Assembly (NCBI GenBank): GCA_003008705.1
Contig: PDUO01000018.1
Coordinates: forward strand, 522,630 to 586,629
Direction: 5' to 3'
Source: Pezicula radicicola
Lineage: Eukaryota; Ascomycota; Leotiomycetes; Helotiales; Dermateaceae
Length of the DNA: 64,000 bases
Below, piece by piece: positions 1-11,761 of the stretch (position 1 is the stretch's first letter; the number at the start of each line of letters is the position of its first letter). The position numbers and the translations under genes were made by a program. A model generated the notes under the pieces. The model did not search any database. It was not told the DNA's origin and saw only the letters and a list, made by a program, of their open reading frames with translations.

Positions 1-1227
1 GTTTATAATTTGCTTTCGCTAATCTATATATCCGTTCCTGAATTCTTGATGAGACATTCAGGCACAATCATAAAGGTGTGTAGTAACTCACTTGTTTCAT
101 TTATTTTACGTAAGTTACATGACTCGAATAGCTCATTGTAAAGAGATAACTCTTGAATAACTTACTCGAGTAAAGTAAGCTAACACTTCGAACTATCCAG
201 CAAGGGATTCATGAGATTACGCGATCTATAAGTTCATCGGCATAGATTAGCAGAAAATCATTGAAGCTCCGGGCAGTGAGACATTGCTGATAAAATTCTT
301 TTCCCCTCTAGTCTCGAGCAGCTGATCACTTCTCCAAGACTTCATCCTCTAGTAGAATTCTCGGTGTAAACATTGCCAACGCTTGGAAGCCAAAAGGAAA
401 CAAAGGGCCCCACAATCAAGTCACGAAACAAAGGGTCTATAGTTCTCAAATATAGCGAAGCGTTTAACTTCTTTCGGGCTTTTGAAAATTTGTATCAGTA
501 GTAGAGGAATGATGCGTCACCAGACACCGTATCAAATAATTCAACGGTTCCGTATTTCTCTTTCACGTTAGTTTACACCAACAAACACCGGAGAACCATC
601 GGCTCTAGCGCCAAGATACTGTATGATACATCAAGTCCGAAAGCAAACCCCGAAAACAAAGTCCGAAAAGTGGATAGAAATGACTTCGCCTAAATTAAAG
701 TTTTAGCCTCGAAGCAGGTTGATCTTTCTTCCCTCGAATATTGGCCAACGCTTGGGCTATAGGGACGTGCAATAAGGTATTTATCAAATAGAGTGGTTCC
801 GGCTAATAAACTTCCTATATTTGTTTCTAAGACGCATTAGGCGATTGTAGATATGCAGAGTGACAAACTGCTTAAATGGCTAATATTCGAGGGAAGGTAT
901 AAGCGTATATCCACAGGAAATCTTGGTATATTTCACTAATACTCCGTTATTCTTTGGAATGAGATGGTCATCAAGAAATAACGTGGCATATAGTTTCTTA
1001 AGTGGGATATGCAGAAGAACAGAGTTTTTTTCCCCCTAATGCAGGCAATCATTATTTCATTTAAGGTTTTCTATCCCATAGCCCGCCAAAGCGCCAGAAC
1101 TCGCTTAAGTAACATGGGTTTATTAGCCAATCAGATCGCATATATCACTGAATTCAGGTAGAAAATGGGCTTTCAACATCTATTATAGCTCCCTTTCTCT
1201 ATGGTACCACTCAAAACAATCTCCATT
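1..1227. other. AT-rich gene-free left end
   Basis: No convincing coding region is seen on either strand. Positions about 70-180 hold several degenerate copies of the TAACTCACTTG-type unit that forms a larger array at 28.9-30.1 kb. The rest is AT-rich sequence with many stops in all frames, typical of a repeat-bearing, possibly RIP-mutated fungal island. Confidence 0.6.
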
Positions 1228-2957
1228 CTAGCAAAGGGGGGCTTGGTATACCTTGCAACCAAATCTTGTAGCTTTTGGGCGTAGTTTTCCTCTTGAATTA
1301 CCTGAAATCTCCCCTAAAACTGGAGTCTGTTTAGGCACCCTCCGAACACCCCTTTCCTTATAAGCATAACAATCTCTCTTACTTCCAAAAGCCTTAATAC
1401 AATGGAGCTGATTTAGCTCTATAAATGTAGGCCCAATTGGATATGATTTACGTTTCCTAGGTTGCTGAGCAGCCTTTGTAAATAGAGCCATATATAAGGC
1501 TATTCTAAAGTCCTTTTGAGAGGTAAATTTAAGGCTATTATCAACCTTTGAATGGAAGGAAAGAAGATAGGAGTTAACTAGTACTATATTGAATAAGAAG
1601 TACTATATAGTATACCAACCTCCCTTCCTAATCTACCTATTACCAGCGTTATAGGATCTTAATTGGTCTACCCTATCCATATAGCCCATATTATGATTAT
1701 ATAGGTAGTCGAACTCTGGGTACTCCAATTCTTTTGTAGGCTGATCTCCAAAAGGAACTCTCGAAGTCTTTGTAGCTGATGAAGTTTCAGAAGGGCGCTT
1801 GCGGATAGTTGTAACTATTCCCTTTCCATCATTAATTGTAGACTGAAATAGGACAAGAGCATTGTCTTTCCAGGCCATATAATTGACTTCATTGTCTTCA
1901 GAAGGTGCTACCCAAAGGGTATTCCAGGGGATAGTATCTTTTCTTGTATCCTTCTTCTTCTTTTCAATAAAATCCTTCAAAATACCAGAGCCTCCTCGGC
2001 AAGTACCTGTTGCTCCAATATTATAATCTCTGAGTACATATAGAAGCTTTGTATTTGTAAAAAGATTATCCAGGTATACGCAATAGGTAGACTGGGCCTC
2101 TGGGAGTTGTAAAATCAAGTGTGGTACTACTGCAGCTGTCTTATTCGTCTTAAGTTGTTTTGGAGGCTTTACCCCTTGTGGACCTCTTCCAGCTTTAGAA
2201 CCCTTCTTATACCAGCACCAACAGAGTATATAACCTTCCTGGGCTATACACCATATCTTATAACCTTCTGGTATTGGTTTCTTTGGTATAATAAGAGTAT
2301 CTTTCGATCTACCCTCGAATCGTGCCATAGCCTCATCTACTGCAATATCCCGGCCCGGTGTCCATAGTTGTGTAGTAGTTGACATTATATGAGTATTTAG
2401 AGGTTCTACCTATAGTAAAAAAGAAGTTAGTAAGCTATTAATTAGAGCTATAAGTTGTATATTACTATCCCAAAAACATTAGGCGCATTAGGCTCTGAAA
2501 TATGGATCCGAGTACTTATATCTTCCCAACGACCTTTCCCCATAGCATTCTGAACTGCAGTATACTGTGGCATTGCTTCTGAATAAGACCAATAGTCTGG
2601 GATCTCATTCTCAATATATAAACCCATATATATCTATATTCCAAGAAATACATATAACTCTTCTAAGGTCATTGGAATCTACTTCCGCGCACCCCTATTT
2701 CGAGGCCGGCCACTCTGCTCTCGGAGCTTATAGTTGTTTGTATTCTCGACTATCTTCTGCAACTACTCAGTAGGGAAAAAGAGGCTCCAGATAGCGAATG
2801 CGTCTGCTGGAGCAACATAAGGAGGGAGGTTGATTTTCTTATCGAAATTCGGGTAATACATAGGCTTAAATTCGGTTCCAATCTCTGTAGCTGGTGGCAG
2901 ATTAGGGCGCAAGGTTCCTGGATCTGTAGAGTCTGGTTTTGTATCTTTTAAAGGCAT
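1228..2957 (-). mobile_element. Decayed piggyBac-type (DDE_Tnp_1_7) transposase
   Basis: Transposase relic read on the minus strand in pieces. The N-terminal part (2957-2763) runs into a stop at 2763. The frame then continues through stops at 2679-2681 (AAG TAG ATT) and 2634-2636 (GGA ATA TAG), where TGG and CAG codons are expected. The catalytic core is open from the ATG at 2383-2385 to 1633. It carries the three piggyBac aspartates in VDEAM, YLDNLFTN and YMDRVDQ, close to the family's D-D-D spacing. A C-terminal piece (1491-1228) keeps a cysteine-rich tail (LHCIKAFGSKRDC, CKVYQAPLC) like the piggyBac zinc-binding end. A possible intron acceptor (ACTATAG) lies just upstream of the core. TTAA-flanked terminal inverted repeats were not identified. 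The stops are C-to-T or G-to-A type, consistent with RIP, which is an inference. The element is very likely inactive. Confidence 0.8.
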
Positions 2958-5240
2958 ATTGGTGGTTTTATTAAGAAAAGTATATGAAACTCATGGTGTT
3001 GTCAAGTTTTGATGGGGTTGAATCACGTGATGCAATTACAGGGGTTTGGCGCTTTGGCGGGCTATGGGATACTTTGTTGCGATCTCGTATTCGTTTAGCA
3101 GAGGAGAGGATAAATATTGGCGGCTATTTTGTACTACTTTCTTATACAATGAGTGAGCTATTAAGTATCCACTCTATGCCTTAGTTCGTTAGATGTGACT
3201 TTGTGCAGGGATTTGACACTCTGAGAATTTTACTATTTGAAAAACGTATTCGTTTTGTTGTGCACGTCCTAGTGGTCTGTGCAGGTCTAACTGACGAACT
3301 AGGGGATAATATAGGTTTATGTTATGTTAAAGATGTAAAATAACGGATTGTATAATTCTTTTGCTTGAGTGAGTTTTAAGGGTTCTATAGGGTTTGAATT
3401 GTTGTTAATTAAGTAGGAAAAGTAGATATGTAAAACTTTGGTGAGTATTGTAGGTTAGTGTTAAGGAATCAAAGTACTTTTCTCTATAAGCTGTTATGCA
3501 TGCTGGACTAACATAGAGTACAAAGAGTGGGATTCCTATTTCTATACAAGGGAGTATAGTTTCTGCACAATCTTATCGTATAATATCTACCTTACTAGAA
3601 ACATAGCATTCATAAGTTCAGTCCCACAGGGGTTTACTAACTGGCTACAAGGCAGGTTCCTTTGATCTTGTCTTGTAATTCTTGTACGTTTTAAATTTAA
3701 GAGAACTAAGTGCTGTTACAAGCTCTGAATATATTATAGGGAGAGTTAGAGGACGTAATAGATAATGGCATTGAGCTTAAGAATAGCTGCGATTAAATGT
3801 GGCTACAATTGAAGTACGAAAGGTACTGTAATACTCAAATCTACTGTGTTTTGTTATACATTCAATAATGAAAGTAAATTTAAATCATCTAAATTCACTT
3901 AGCGATATTTTAAACATCAACGAGAAAAATGAATTTTGAATCATTCAAATTCTTAACTCAATTATTGCCAGAGTACAAAACTCTACTTATTCTCTTCCTA
4001 AGAGTACCATTTTAAAAACCTCCTCTACTTCTTATCTAACTTGGACACAATTTATTTTAGTAGTGGTTTTATATGTATAATGGTATTATAAAGCTCAAGC
4101 CCCTATTATTCTCAATTGCTTTTACTTACCTGTTTAATCTTATAGCCTAACTTGGGGGAAAAAATAATCTTTGAAATCAAGCGAGTGCTGTTAGATCCAC
4201 TAGGTAGAGCGATATAAATTAATCTAGTCAATAGTTCTAGTTTCGGTTTCAGAGATACACATAGAAGTGAGATTCCTCTTTTTTAGAATGTTTCTTTAGT
4301 TGCTCTGTTACAGTTGTTATTCTAAGCCTTATAATTGAGTTCCAATTGTTCTGACACCTATTGTCAGCCACGAATCACGTGTATGTACGACTAGTATAAC
4401 CTCATTTCCACTGCCCGCCATGGCCCCCAATTAGTGGAGGATCGGAGCACTGGTGGCTTAATAATTTGACATCAAAAACAGCTCAATTAGTATGGGAAAC
4501 GAGGCCTTTGCGATGCTCACTTCGCGTATATAGTGTAGAAAATCCCTGTGAATAAGGGGCAGGACAAATACAAGATTTCCCCTTAATTACCTATATTGCC
4601 ATCTTTCACCACTTTCTACGTATTGGTGCTCGAGGGTTCATACCTATGTAGTATGTGAAGAAAACGTGTAGCCTAAAGAAACTTGTAAGAGACTGCTGTA
4701 ATTTAAGTACACAGAGTTCTTGTTGTAGTTGTAGTTCTGTTCTTAGCCGCTGTTGCTAATATCTAGTATCCTTCCTATTTATAACATCACTAGCATACAT
4801 ATTACTAGTCCCTGATGAATCACTCCCAGCTAATAATTATGTTACAACATGCAATTTCATCGTCGGGTCCTATTACATAGCATAGAAATTTCCAAGATTC
4901 TTCACAGTAAAACAGTAATTTCAAGCACAACGTAAGGAATCACATAAGACCATAAAACGATTAATTTTTTTTCCAAGACAAAAGAAAAAATAAATGCCCC
5001 CAAATTTCGTATATATAATAAAGATTAAGTTACAAGAGTTACCCCACGTACCAAAATCCCCAGAAAATTAATGCCACATATTTCACAACAACCAACAATC
5101 AAACCCACGAAAATTTTTCACAACTCATCTCTCTCATTAACTCATACAAAACAAAACCCATCCCCACTCCTCCTGATAACCACCTAACCCCTCTCTCATT
5201 CATATCACATATCGCAGTAAGAGAAGCAACAACCAATGCT
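2958..5240. other. AT-rich intergenic region
   Basis: I see no gene here. Short open frames exist but lack coding character, splice signals or recognisable motifs. The sequence is AT-rich and may be old, mutated repeat DNA between the piggyBac relic and the GPI-protein gene. The 5.0-5.24 kb end is the probable 3'UTR of the minus-strand GPI-protein gene. Confidence 0.5.
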
Positions 5241-6011
5241 CTAAAGCATAGCAGCAGCAAGACCAACAGCAAACAACATACCACCAGCTTGCTTAACACT
5301 AGCAGCACCAGTGAAGGTAACTGGAACAGTAGTATTGTTAGCCTGAACTGGAGAGTTAGAACTCTTAGTAGCAGAAGGCTTCAATGTAGCACTAGTTGCG
5401 TATGGACCCGCAGTGTATGCTGAGGAATAATAATGAGTGGTCGCAGTGACAGGGCAGACGGTTGTGTAGCTGTAGACGGAAGAAGTCGTTACTGGTGCGG
5501 TGGTGTATGGGCAGTACGTGACGGTTGCAGCGCATGCTGAGATGGTGATCAGCTCGGTGGTGTAGACTACTGAGGTTGTGGATTCGTAGTAGTATGATTC
5601 GTAGGTATAGGGCACTGGGGAGCCGGTCTCGACTGGGCAGTATGTTGTGTAGGACAGGACTGTCTCGGTCGTGTATGGCGCAGTGGTGTATGGGCAATTA
5701 GTGACTGTTGGAGCGCAGGAGGAGATTGTGATGATTGCAGTGGTCACAACTGTTGAGGTGGTCCATGGGATTGTGGTTGAAGCTGTAGCGCTGCATTCTT
5801 CTGAAAGGCAGTCGTCGTATTGAGCAGAGCAGTAGCCATAATCTGCGTTTGGCTGAGCCTCGCAATCCGCCTTCTCAGCAATGCAGTAAGCGCTGGTATC
5901 TGCGGATACTGCTGATGTGGTGGCAGAAGGATAGCTAGTGATGGTTCCAGTTGAGTAGGCGGCGCGAGCAGAGGCGGCGATGGCCAAGAGAGAAATGACT
6001 GATACCTTCAT
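5241..6011 (-). CDS. GPI-anchored Ser/Thr-rich cell-wall protein with tandem Cys repeats
   Basis: Single-exon gene for a 256-residue secreted protein. The start was placed at the ATG at 6009-6011 because it begins a clean signal peptide (MKVSVISLLAIAASARA); the open frame extends further upstream without a good start. After the signal comes a cysteine-bearing segment (residues about 35-75: YCIAEKADC, YGYCSAQYDDC, EEC). Two tandem modules follow, each containing ITIS-CA-TVT-CPYTTAP and then SYTT-CPV, in a Thr/Ser/Tyr-rich stretch that is probably O-glycosylated. The C-terminus has an Asn/Ser-rich segment and a final hydrophobic tail (AGGMLFAVGLAAAML), the classic GPI-attachment layout. The protein should sit in the plasma membrane or cell wall. 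The architecture is common in Pezizomycotina; the specific role is not known to me. Confidence 0.85.
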   Translation of the reverse strand: MKVSVISLLAIAASARAAYSTGTITSYPSATTSAVSADTSAYCIAEKADCEAQPNADYGYCSAQYDDCLSEECSATASTTIPWTTSTVVTTAIITISSCAPTVTNCPYTTAPYTTETVLSYTTYCPVETGSPVPYTYESYYYESTTSVVYTTELITISACAATVTYCPYTTAPVTTSSVYSYTTVCPVTATTHYYSSAYTAGPYATSATLKPSATKSSNSPVQANNTTVPVTFTGAASVKQAGGMLFAVGLAAAML

Positions 6012-7387
6012 TTTGAAAGAGTTCAGCGAAGAGATCTTGGGACTCCTGTTATTGATGTGTGTATGTGGTACTGGTAACGAAAGTAAGAGTATCTGAGATA
6101 CAAAGTGAGTGAGTAAAAAGAGTGTATGAGTGAGACTGACTGGAGAATTGAATGTCAAAAAACCGAGAAACGGAAAAGCTCTTATACATTCATCTGAACG
6201 AGATAAGATGAAATGCACGGAAATTGGGTAAGCTTCATCTCTACCTCAAAGCCATGGTCATGCAATATTGGGGGACTAAATTTCAACGCCCCAAGGTCAA
6301 AGCAGATTGAGGATGCGTCTATTCTCACGGAATCAATTATTTTAGTCAGGGGCATTGACACTTTGAGCGAGACTAAGCGACGGCTGGTTAGAGCTAGACA
6401 CTTAGTCTGGTGAATAAGCCGCCACCCGAAAAGCTCAAACTCATACAACCTCCACGATTGAAGAGTCAAGCGACTCTGGGGGAGCTATTATTAAAACGCC
6501 ATCGATGATACGCGAAAGTGTTGCACTGCGCAGAACTGTCTTAACTGCAAAGAGTTACGTGATTGTATGGTTCCTGAGGCCGCCGTTTGAGAGCTTTGGC
6601 TACCTTGATCTCCAACCCCCTAGGCGGCTTGCTGTCAGCAATGCAGTTGGATTGAACCATCTCGCAAGGCTTCCACTTGACGTAAATTATATGAGACGAA
6701 CCCAAACCTGGAATTTTACTTAAATCATCGAAAGCGCCTGGGCCCTGGCGCTGGCCACGAAATTTCCACAAGTGACTTAATACTACAAATAAGCTTGAAC
6801 CAGAACGAGACCGACCTCAAGATGAAGGAAACCCATTTCGAATCTTTATCACTAACCACGACTTCTGATCACCTCCAACTTGGAGCTTGAAAATTCGCGA
6901 GCAGAGAGAGAGAGATCAGTTTGAAGAATGAAAATATGTATGACACAAAACACAGCACAAGGTTGCCAAACTTATTATTTACTGCCTAATAAGTGGAAAG
7001 ACATATGGCGATAGTGCTTACTCTTATGACAGGTATATCAATATTCTCGAAAGGTCCCATTCGCCATTTGAATGGCTCCGTAGGGGAAAACGGTAAAGTA
7101 ATACTTTTGCAACAGCTTCCGCATGGCTAGAACCCCTATAACCGCGGCACGTGAAATATCCTTGCCTGGAGTGGTTATTTGATGCTGCAAGTCAAAAATC
7201 ACGGGAAAGTACTGGAGAAATAACTAAGGAGAATAAGGGACTACCTTGGTGATAATAGCAATGAATTTTCTATTGTGCAACAAGCAAATTGATATCATTT
7301 TCTTTCGTAATCGTTCTTCGTAACGCCTTATCCCTAGCGCATCCTTCATAACTTATTCTTCGTAACCTAACCTTGATCACAGAACAT
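6012..7387. other. Intergenic; upstream region of the GPI-protein gene
   Basis: This is the promoter side of the minus-strand GPI-protein gene and the 3' side of the minus-strand dehydrogenase. A CT-rich stretch on the minus strand just above the ATG (about 6012-6160) looks like a fungal 5'UTR. Nothing else with coding support is seen. Confidence 0.5.
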
Positions 7388-8405
7388 TTACCATGGCAGA
7401 CGCAGAGGTGTAGGAAGACCCTCACCAATGGTCACATCAGCAGTTCCAATCTTCGAGTGTTGTGAGTTCTCGGCATTTCAACATTTGAGGACAGGATTGA
7501 CTTACGTCTCTAGGACCTCTAGGAGCATAATAGTGTCCCGTCTTACTGAAATCAAGGTCCTTCTCAATCCAGTCTGCAAGACTCTTGGCAGCCTCGTCAG
7601 GCATAACTGCACCTCCAACGTCCCAGTATATATCAAATCCAACACCTGCTGTCATTTCAGTTCGCATGAAGCCCGGATGGACAATGCTGATAATAATTCC
7701 CTGGTCCTTTACATCCAAACTCAAGAGTTTACCGACCATGTTTAGAGCGGCCTTCGATGCGTGGTGACCATAGTTTCCTCCTCCTTCTTTCTCGTGCCGG
7801 AGAGTGATCGAGCCGGCCTCGGAGGAGATGAGGACGACCTTTGAGCCAGAGGTGAGATATTTGGCCTTAGTAAGGGAGTGTACTATGAAGGGTGGAGATA
7901 TGGCTGATGTGGCTACAGAGAAAGGTAGTTAGCTGGGGCACCGTGTTGGAATTGGGTGTATGATGAGTGTATATCAATTGTACTGTGTGAGGAGTGGAGT
8001 GGGTGCATGGTGGGAGATAGAACTCACTATACATCTTAACCTCCTCGTCCCACTTGGGGCCATTTTCGAAATCTTCCCTGACAAAGTATCCAGCGGAGAT
8101 AATCTGCAGAGCTGTTAGCTTGTCAAAGTCTGGAGTCGTACAAGCTCTTCCGAACGAAACCATACGACGACGTCAAAGGGTTTGATGCTATCCTGAGGAA
8201 GTTGATTGACAAGTTTAGCACCAACGTCCTTTTGTTCCAAATCAACGTTAGGAAGCCAGATGATCTTCTCGGACAGCTTTTCGTTCTTTGGGGCGCTTGC
8301 TGAACGTGTGGTGCCGTAGATGGTGGTGTCCTTCTGCGATGCATAGAGATTGACAAGAGAGGCCCCAAAACCGCGGGTTGCGCCGATGACAAGAACGTTA
8401 GGCAT
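7388..8405 (-). CDS. Short-chain dehydrogenase/reductase (SDR), four exons
   Basis: NAD(P)-dependent oxidoreductase of the classical SDR superfamily, 261 residues after splicing. Exons are 8405-8166, 8103-8028, 7912-7506 and 7450-7388. Introns start GTATGG, GTGAGT and GTAAGT. The coding length is exactly 262 codons including the stop. The N-terminus has the Rossmann glycine motif GATRGFGASL (residues about 8-17). The catalytic Tyr-Lys pair is in YGHHASK, preceded by the strand VVLISSEAGS. The cofactor-loop segment IVHPGFMRTEM is also present. The last small exon restores a C-terminus ending LPTPLRLPW, which would be lost if the GTAAGT donor after RGPRD were ignored. It resembles sniffer/C-factor-like fungal SDRs of unknown substrate. 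No pathway partner lies next to it. Confidence 0.85.
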
Positions 8406-11400
8406 TTTGAAGTTGAATTGAGGATATTTTGAGAGGGATTGCGTGATTGAATAGGTGTATTTGTTGGTCACGGACAGAAAGTTGGTGACGAAATGGAACG
8501 AATGATGCGATTGGCTTCTTATCGCAGATTCCTTATCGAGTCAATCGAAGATTCACAAACGAGGGGGAATGGGAATATTTAAGCTTGCAAAACTAAAAGC
8601 CTTTGATAGCAAGGAGGCTGAAGTGAAGTAAACAATGGCATCGTCTTCCACTCGTTTCGTTTATATTTGTAGCAAGGGACCCCACCAGTTGCGAAGGTTG
8701 GTGATCAAACAATTCTACGTAAGCTTGTTGACTCGCTTAATGAGGGGCAGTATATAAAAGGGGGAGGCCCGACAATTGTCTCAGCTTGAAGTCAAGAGAG
8801 TGGATTCAGGAGATAGCATGCAGGAGGAACAAGACATTTCGTTCAAGCATTATGACCTGTGTCTAATAAACAATGCTTTGCAAAGTGCTGGTCTTGAATT
8901 ACGGAGACAGAGTGTATTGATTTTCTTTCTTTCTCAATCTCTCTTCCTTCATGTTCAATATACAGCTTCGCATAAGTATCAACGGACCTCTACATCAAGT
9001 AGGAGTGCTACACAACAGCGTAATCATCACTTCAAGAAACAGCCAGCTATTCAAAATCAATACGCCTCGCTCTCTTCTAAAGGTAAAAATAGTTATAATT
9101 GCGAATAGTAGAGAAATTAGTACAATGACAACAAACATCACCATGACAGCCGTTTTTGTTGTTCGCCGCGAAGTGTCATTCTCTAAATAGCTAGGTCATC
9201 GCCTCTGTGGGAAGATTAGCTACGATTCAAGAAGGAAAGCAACGCTAGTCCACACCACAACACATTTAGCGACTTGTTTCCAGAGGATTTGATGGAATCG
9301 GAGGAATTATGTCTCAACGATATGACGAATGTGGACGCCATGTCAAAGGGACAAATGCTAACAGATTCCTCAGTATGGGGGATTTGAAGAGCGTCTCAAC
9401 CAGAATCTGCACCCTCTGGATAATCAGCGCCAGCTGTTGATTTATTAGCTTCAGACTTATGCATGTTTTCTTTGCTAGCGAAGGCCGGGAATGTGATACT
9501 GCCCTCCTCGTTCGCCTATTGGGCACCGGCGGGAATGAGGTTGACGGTAGTCTATAGGAATTGTTCTGAACCTAAACGCACCAGGTGAAGTTATACAATT
9601 TGAGTTGTAGGTGCTCTGAAGAATTACTAAAGAATGTTTGGCAGATCCCGCAAGTCATGGTCATAGTAAACTCAACACGTGGAGCCAAATTCACAGCATG
9701 GCTATATTTGAAGGTTCGGCGCAATGTCCATTTGGGAGTTATCACCCAAACCACCAAACTTTACGATCAATATTCCTCTTTTTCAGAAAGCCATCATTCC
9801 CTTCTGGAAGAAATTTCATTAGGAGCATGAGATACCAAGTACACTTGTGTATTCCCTCAACTTCCAGTGAATCCAAGTAAGAGACACTATCCTGTTACAT
9901 TGCTGCTAGTCCAAACATAATCATTTAGCTATAAGCTGCTTCAAGCGCCGTTGTACAGCACTGCAAACGTTACCAAAAAGGCAAGGAGCACAGTACAGTT
10001 GATAATCGTTGGACGACGTCTTGTAGTATTCTCGGAGAGATATAAAAGCAAGGAGTTCGCCGCTAGCAGTCCCCTTAGACCAATTTGCATCTAGCTCACA
10101 ACTAGCAGAGCCATGCTTATGACTTCGAACACACCTAGGGGAGGTGACTGGAGCACTAAGGCTGTTGCCTCGGGACTTTCTTTTCTCTCTAACAAGGTAT
10201 TTTAAGTCTAGTGCCTAGATTGTGGTGCGTTGGTTATGTTTATAACGACGAACCTACTCGTTAGTTGTCATATAGAACATTGTTGTCATATATTTTGCTC
10301 GATGACTGACCATAGGAAGACGTAAATACGTTACTAGGATTCGATAATCGTAACTGAGCGTTAGTACGACTTTATTTTCGATGATATTTACTGTCCGATT
10401 AGGTTAAGAAAGAGAGCTAAGGTAGGAAGTCGTAATCGTATAGCACTAGCGGAAGGATTCTTGTGAGACGATGGAATATGGTTGGTATGATTGACATGAT
10501 TCAATTATCAAATTACTTTGAGAAGTAATACGAGCGAGCCCCAACGCATATTCCAGTCCCAGAAAACTACAACATTGGACCAGCCTTCTGTAACTTGGAA
10601 TTTGTACCTTCGTAGATGAGTTCGGGTAACTCAGTTGAACATGTTTCGTATAGAGATCAAAAAGTAAACAAACGCAGCAAAATAAGTGGGTGTTCGGTCG
10701 TCAACCTCGTAATGATGACTGGTCATTTTTCGACCTCGTGATGCAGGATAGGGGGGTCGCCAGTTAAGCCGTATTCGGTTAGGTCATCATTTCGCTTAGT
10801 TCTTGGGGCTTTCGGGCTTCAACAAAGTGATCACCAGGTCTTCAACACAACATTAAGTAGGTTCCCATCCAATATCAACATCTACTCAGACCTTTCCCCC
10901 AGCGCTGGGTTGAGGCTCCAAGACAACAGAGCCATGATATTGAATGACTGCTCCGACTTGACCGCATTATTTGGCTTCTCATACGCCAGCAAACCGCCCC
11001 GCTACATGTGAAGGATCACGCTGTCGCATCGCAGAACCTCGTCACGTGTTTGGGCTGGGGAAACATCCATCTTTCCCAAACATCTCGGCCATTTTCTCGT
11101 TTTTTTTTTTGGTTTTCAACTCATTAAATGGAGCCATCAACTTTATTAGCCACCTTTGCGGTCATATTCGCAAGTCTGCTCTTTGCGGCAGGCATGTCAG
11201 GACCTCACTGGGAACAAAGTCGCCAGTTTGACCAAACTGCAAAGACCAAATGAAACCTAGCATTTTCAAACGATGATCCCCTTAAGGAAGCTTTGATTAT
11301 TCAAGCCTAGTGCATGATCAGCCAGGCGGCTCACTGTTATGATTCAAGCCTACAAACCCTCGGCGACTAGCAGCTCAGCATATATAAAAGAGCACCTTGA

Positions 11401-11536
11401 ACAGCGAGCTTCTGTATCACTCAAGAACGAGTCCAGAAATCTACATCAAAGTCCCGAACTATCAACTCAAAAGACAAGGCCAAGAAGAAGAACAAGGCAC
11501 GTTCATAGCCACAACCAATAACCAACAGCCGTTACC
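8406..11536. other. Long gene-poor stretch with TATA boxes
   Basis: No gene could be supported in about 3.1 kb. Strong TATA boxes on the plus strand occur near 8752 (TATATAAAAGGGGG), 10038 (GATATAAAAGC) and 11380 (TATATAAAAGAGC). Only the last is followed by a plausible coding start (11537). Downstream of the first two there are only short frames. The immediate 5' end is the promoter and 5'UTR of the minus-strand dehydrogenase. Confidence 0.45.
11378..11392 (+). promoter_or_regulatory. TATA box upstream of the putative small secreted protein
   Basis: CATATATAAAAGAGC lies about 155 nt before the ATG at 11537. A CA-rich, ATG-poor leader follows (ATCACTCAAGAACG, ATCAACTCAAAAGAC). This is the typical promoter-leader layout of small, strongly inducible fungal secreted-protein genes. 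Function is inferred only from position and consensus. Confidence 0.45.
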
Positions 11537-11761
11537 ATGAAGTCAACAATCCTTCCTCTGGTAGCGCTTGCTACTGCAATCCCAACCTCACCGGACGCCC
11601 CAACTAACGCTACGTGCACCTCAGTCCTTCCAGAAAAGCATGGATGCCATCCACCGGCATATACTCCTAGACCAAATGGCGCTGCCAATCTTGTCACGCA
11701 GGGTGGCATAGTAAAATCATTCCTAGGAACTGCTGTTGGACCCTTTCTGGTTTTGCCGTGA
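11537..11761 (+). CDS. Putative small secreted peptide, 74 aa
   Basis: Short open frame starting in a good fungal context (GTTACCATGAAG). It encodes 74 residues with an N-terminal hydrophobic leader (MKSTILPLVALATAIPTS), a probable signal peptide with cleavage near residue 15-18. The mature part has two cysteines (TCTSVLPEKHGC) and a proline-rich stretch (PPAYTPRPNG), and ends in a mildly hydrophobic segment. A TATA box and a CA-rich leader precede it. No family is recognised. It could be an effector-like small secreted protein or the first exon of a longer, partly decayed gene. The AT-rich gene-poor surroundings suit either. Existence of the gene is uncertain. Confidence 0.35.
   Translation: MKSTILPLVALATAIPTSPDAPTNATCTSVLPEKHGCHPPAYTPRPNGAANLVTQGGIVKSFLGTAVGPFLVLP

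Noticed and set aside
8776..9190. Two overlapping plus-strand frames after the TATA box at 8752
   Set aside because: The first lacks an ATG at its 5' end, composition is not coding-like, and no domain or splice pattern is seen.
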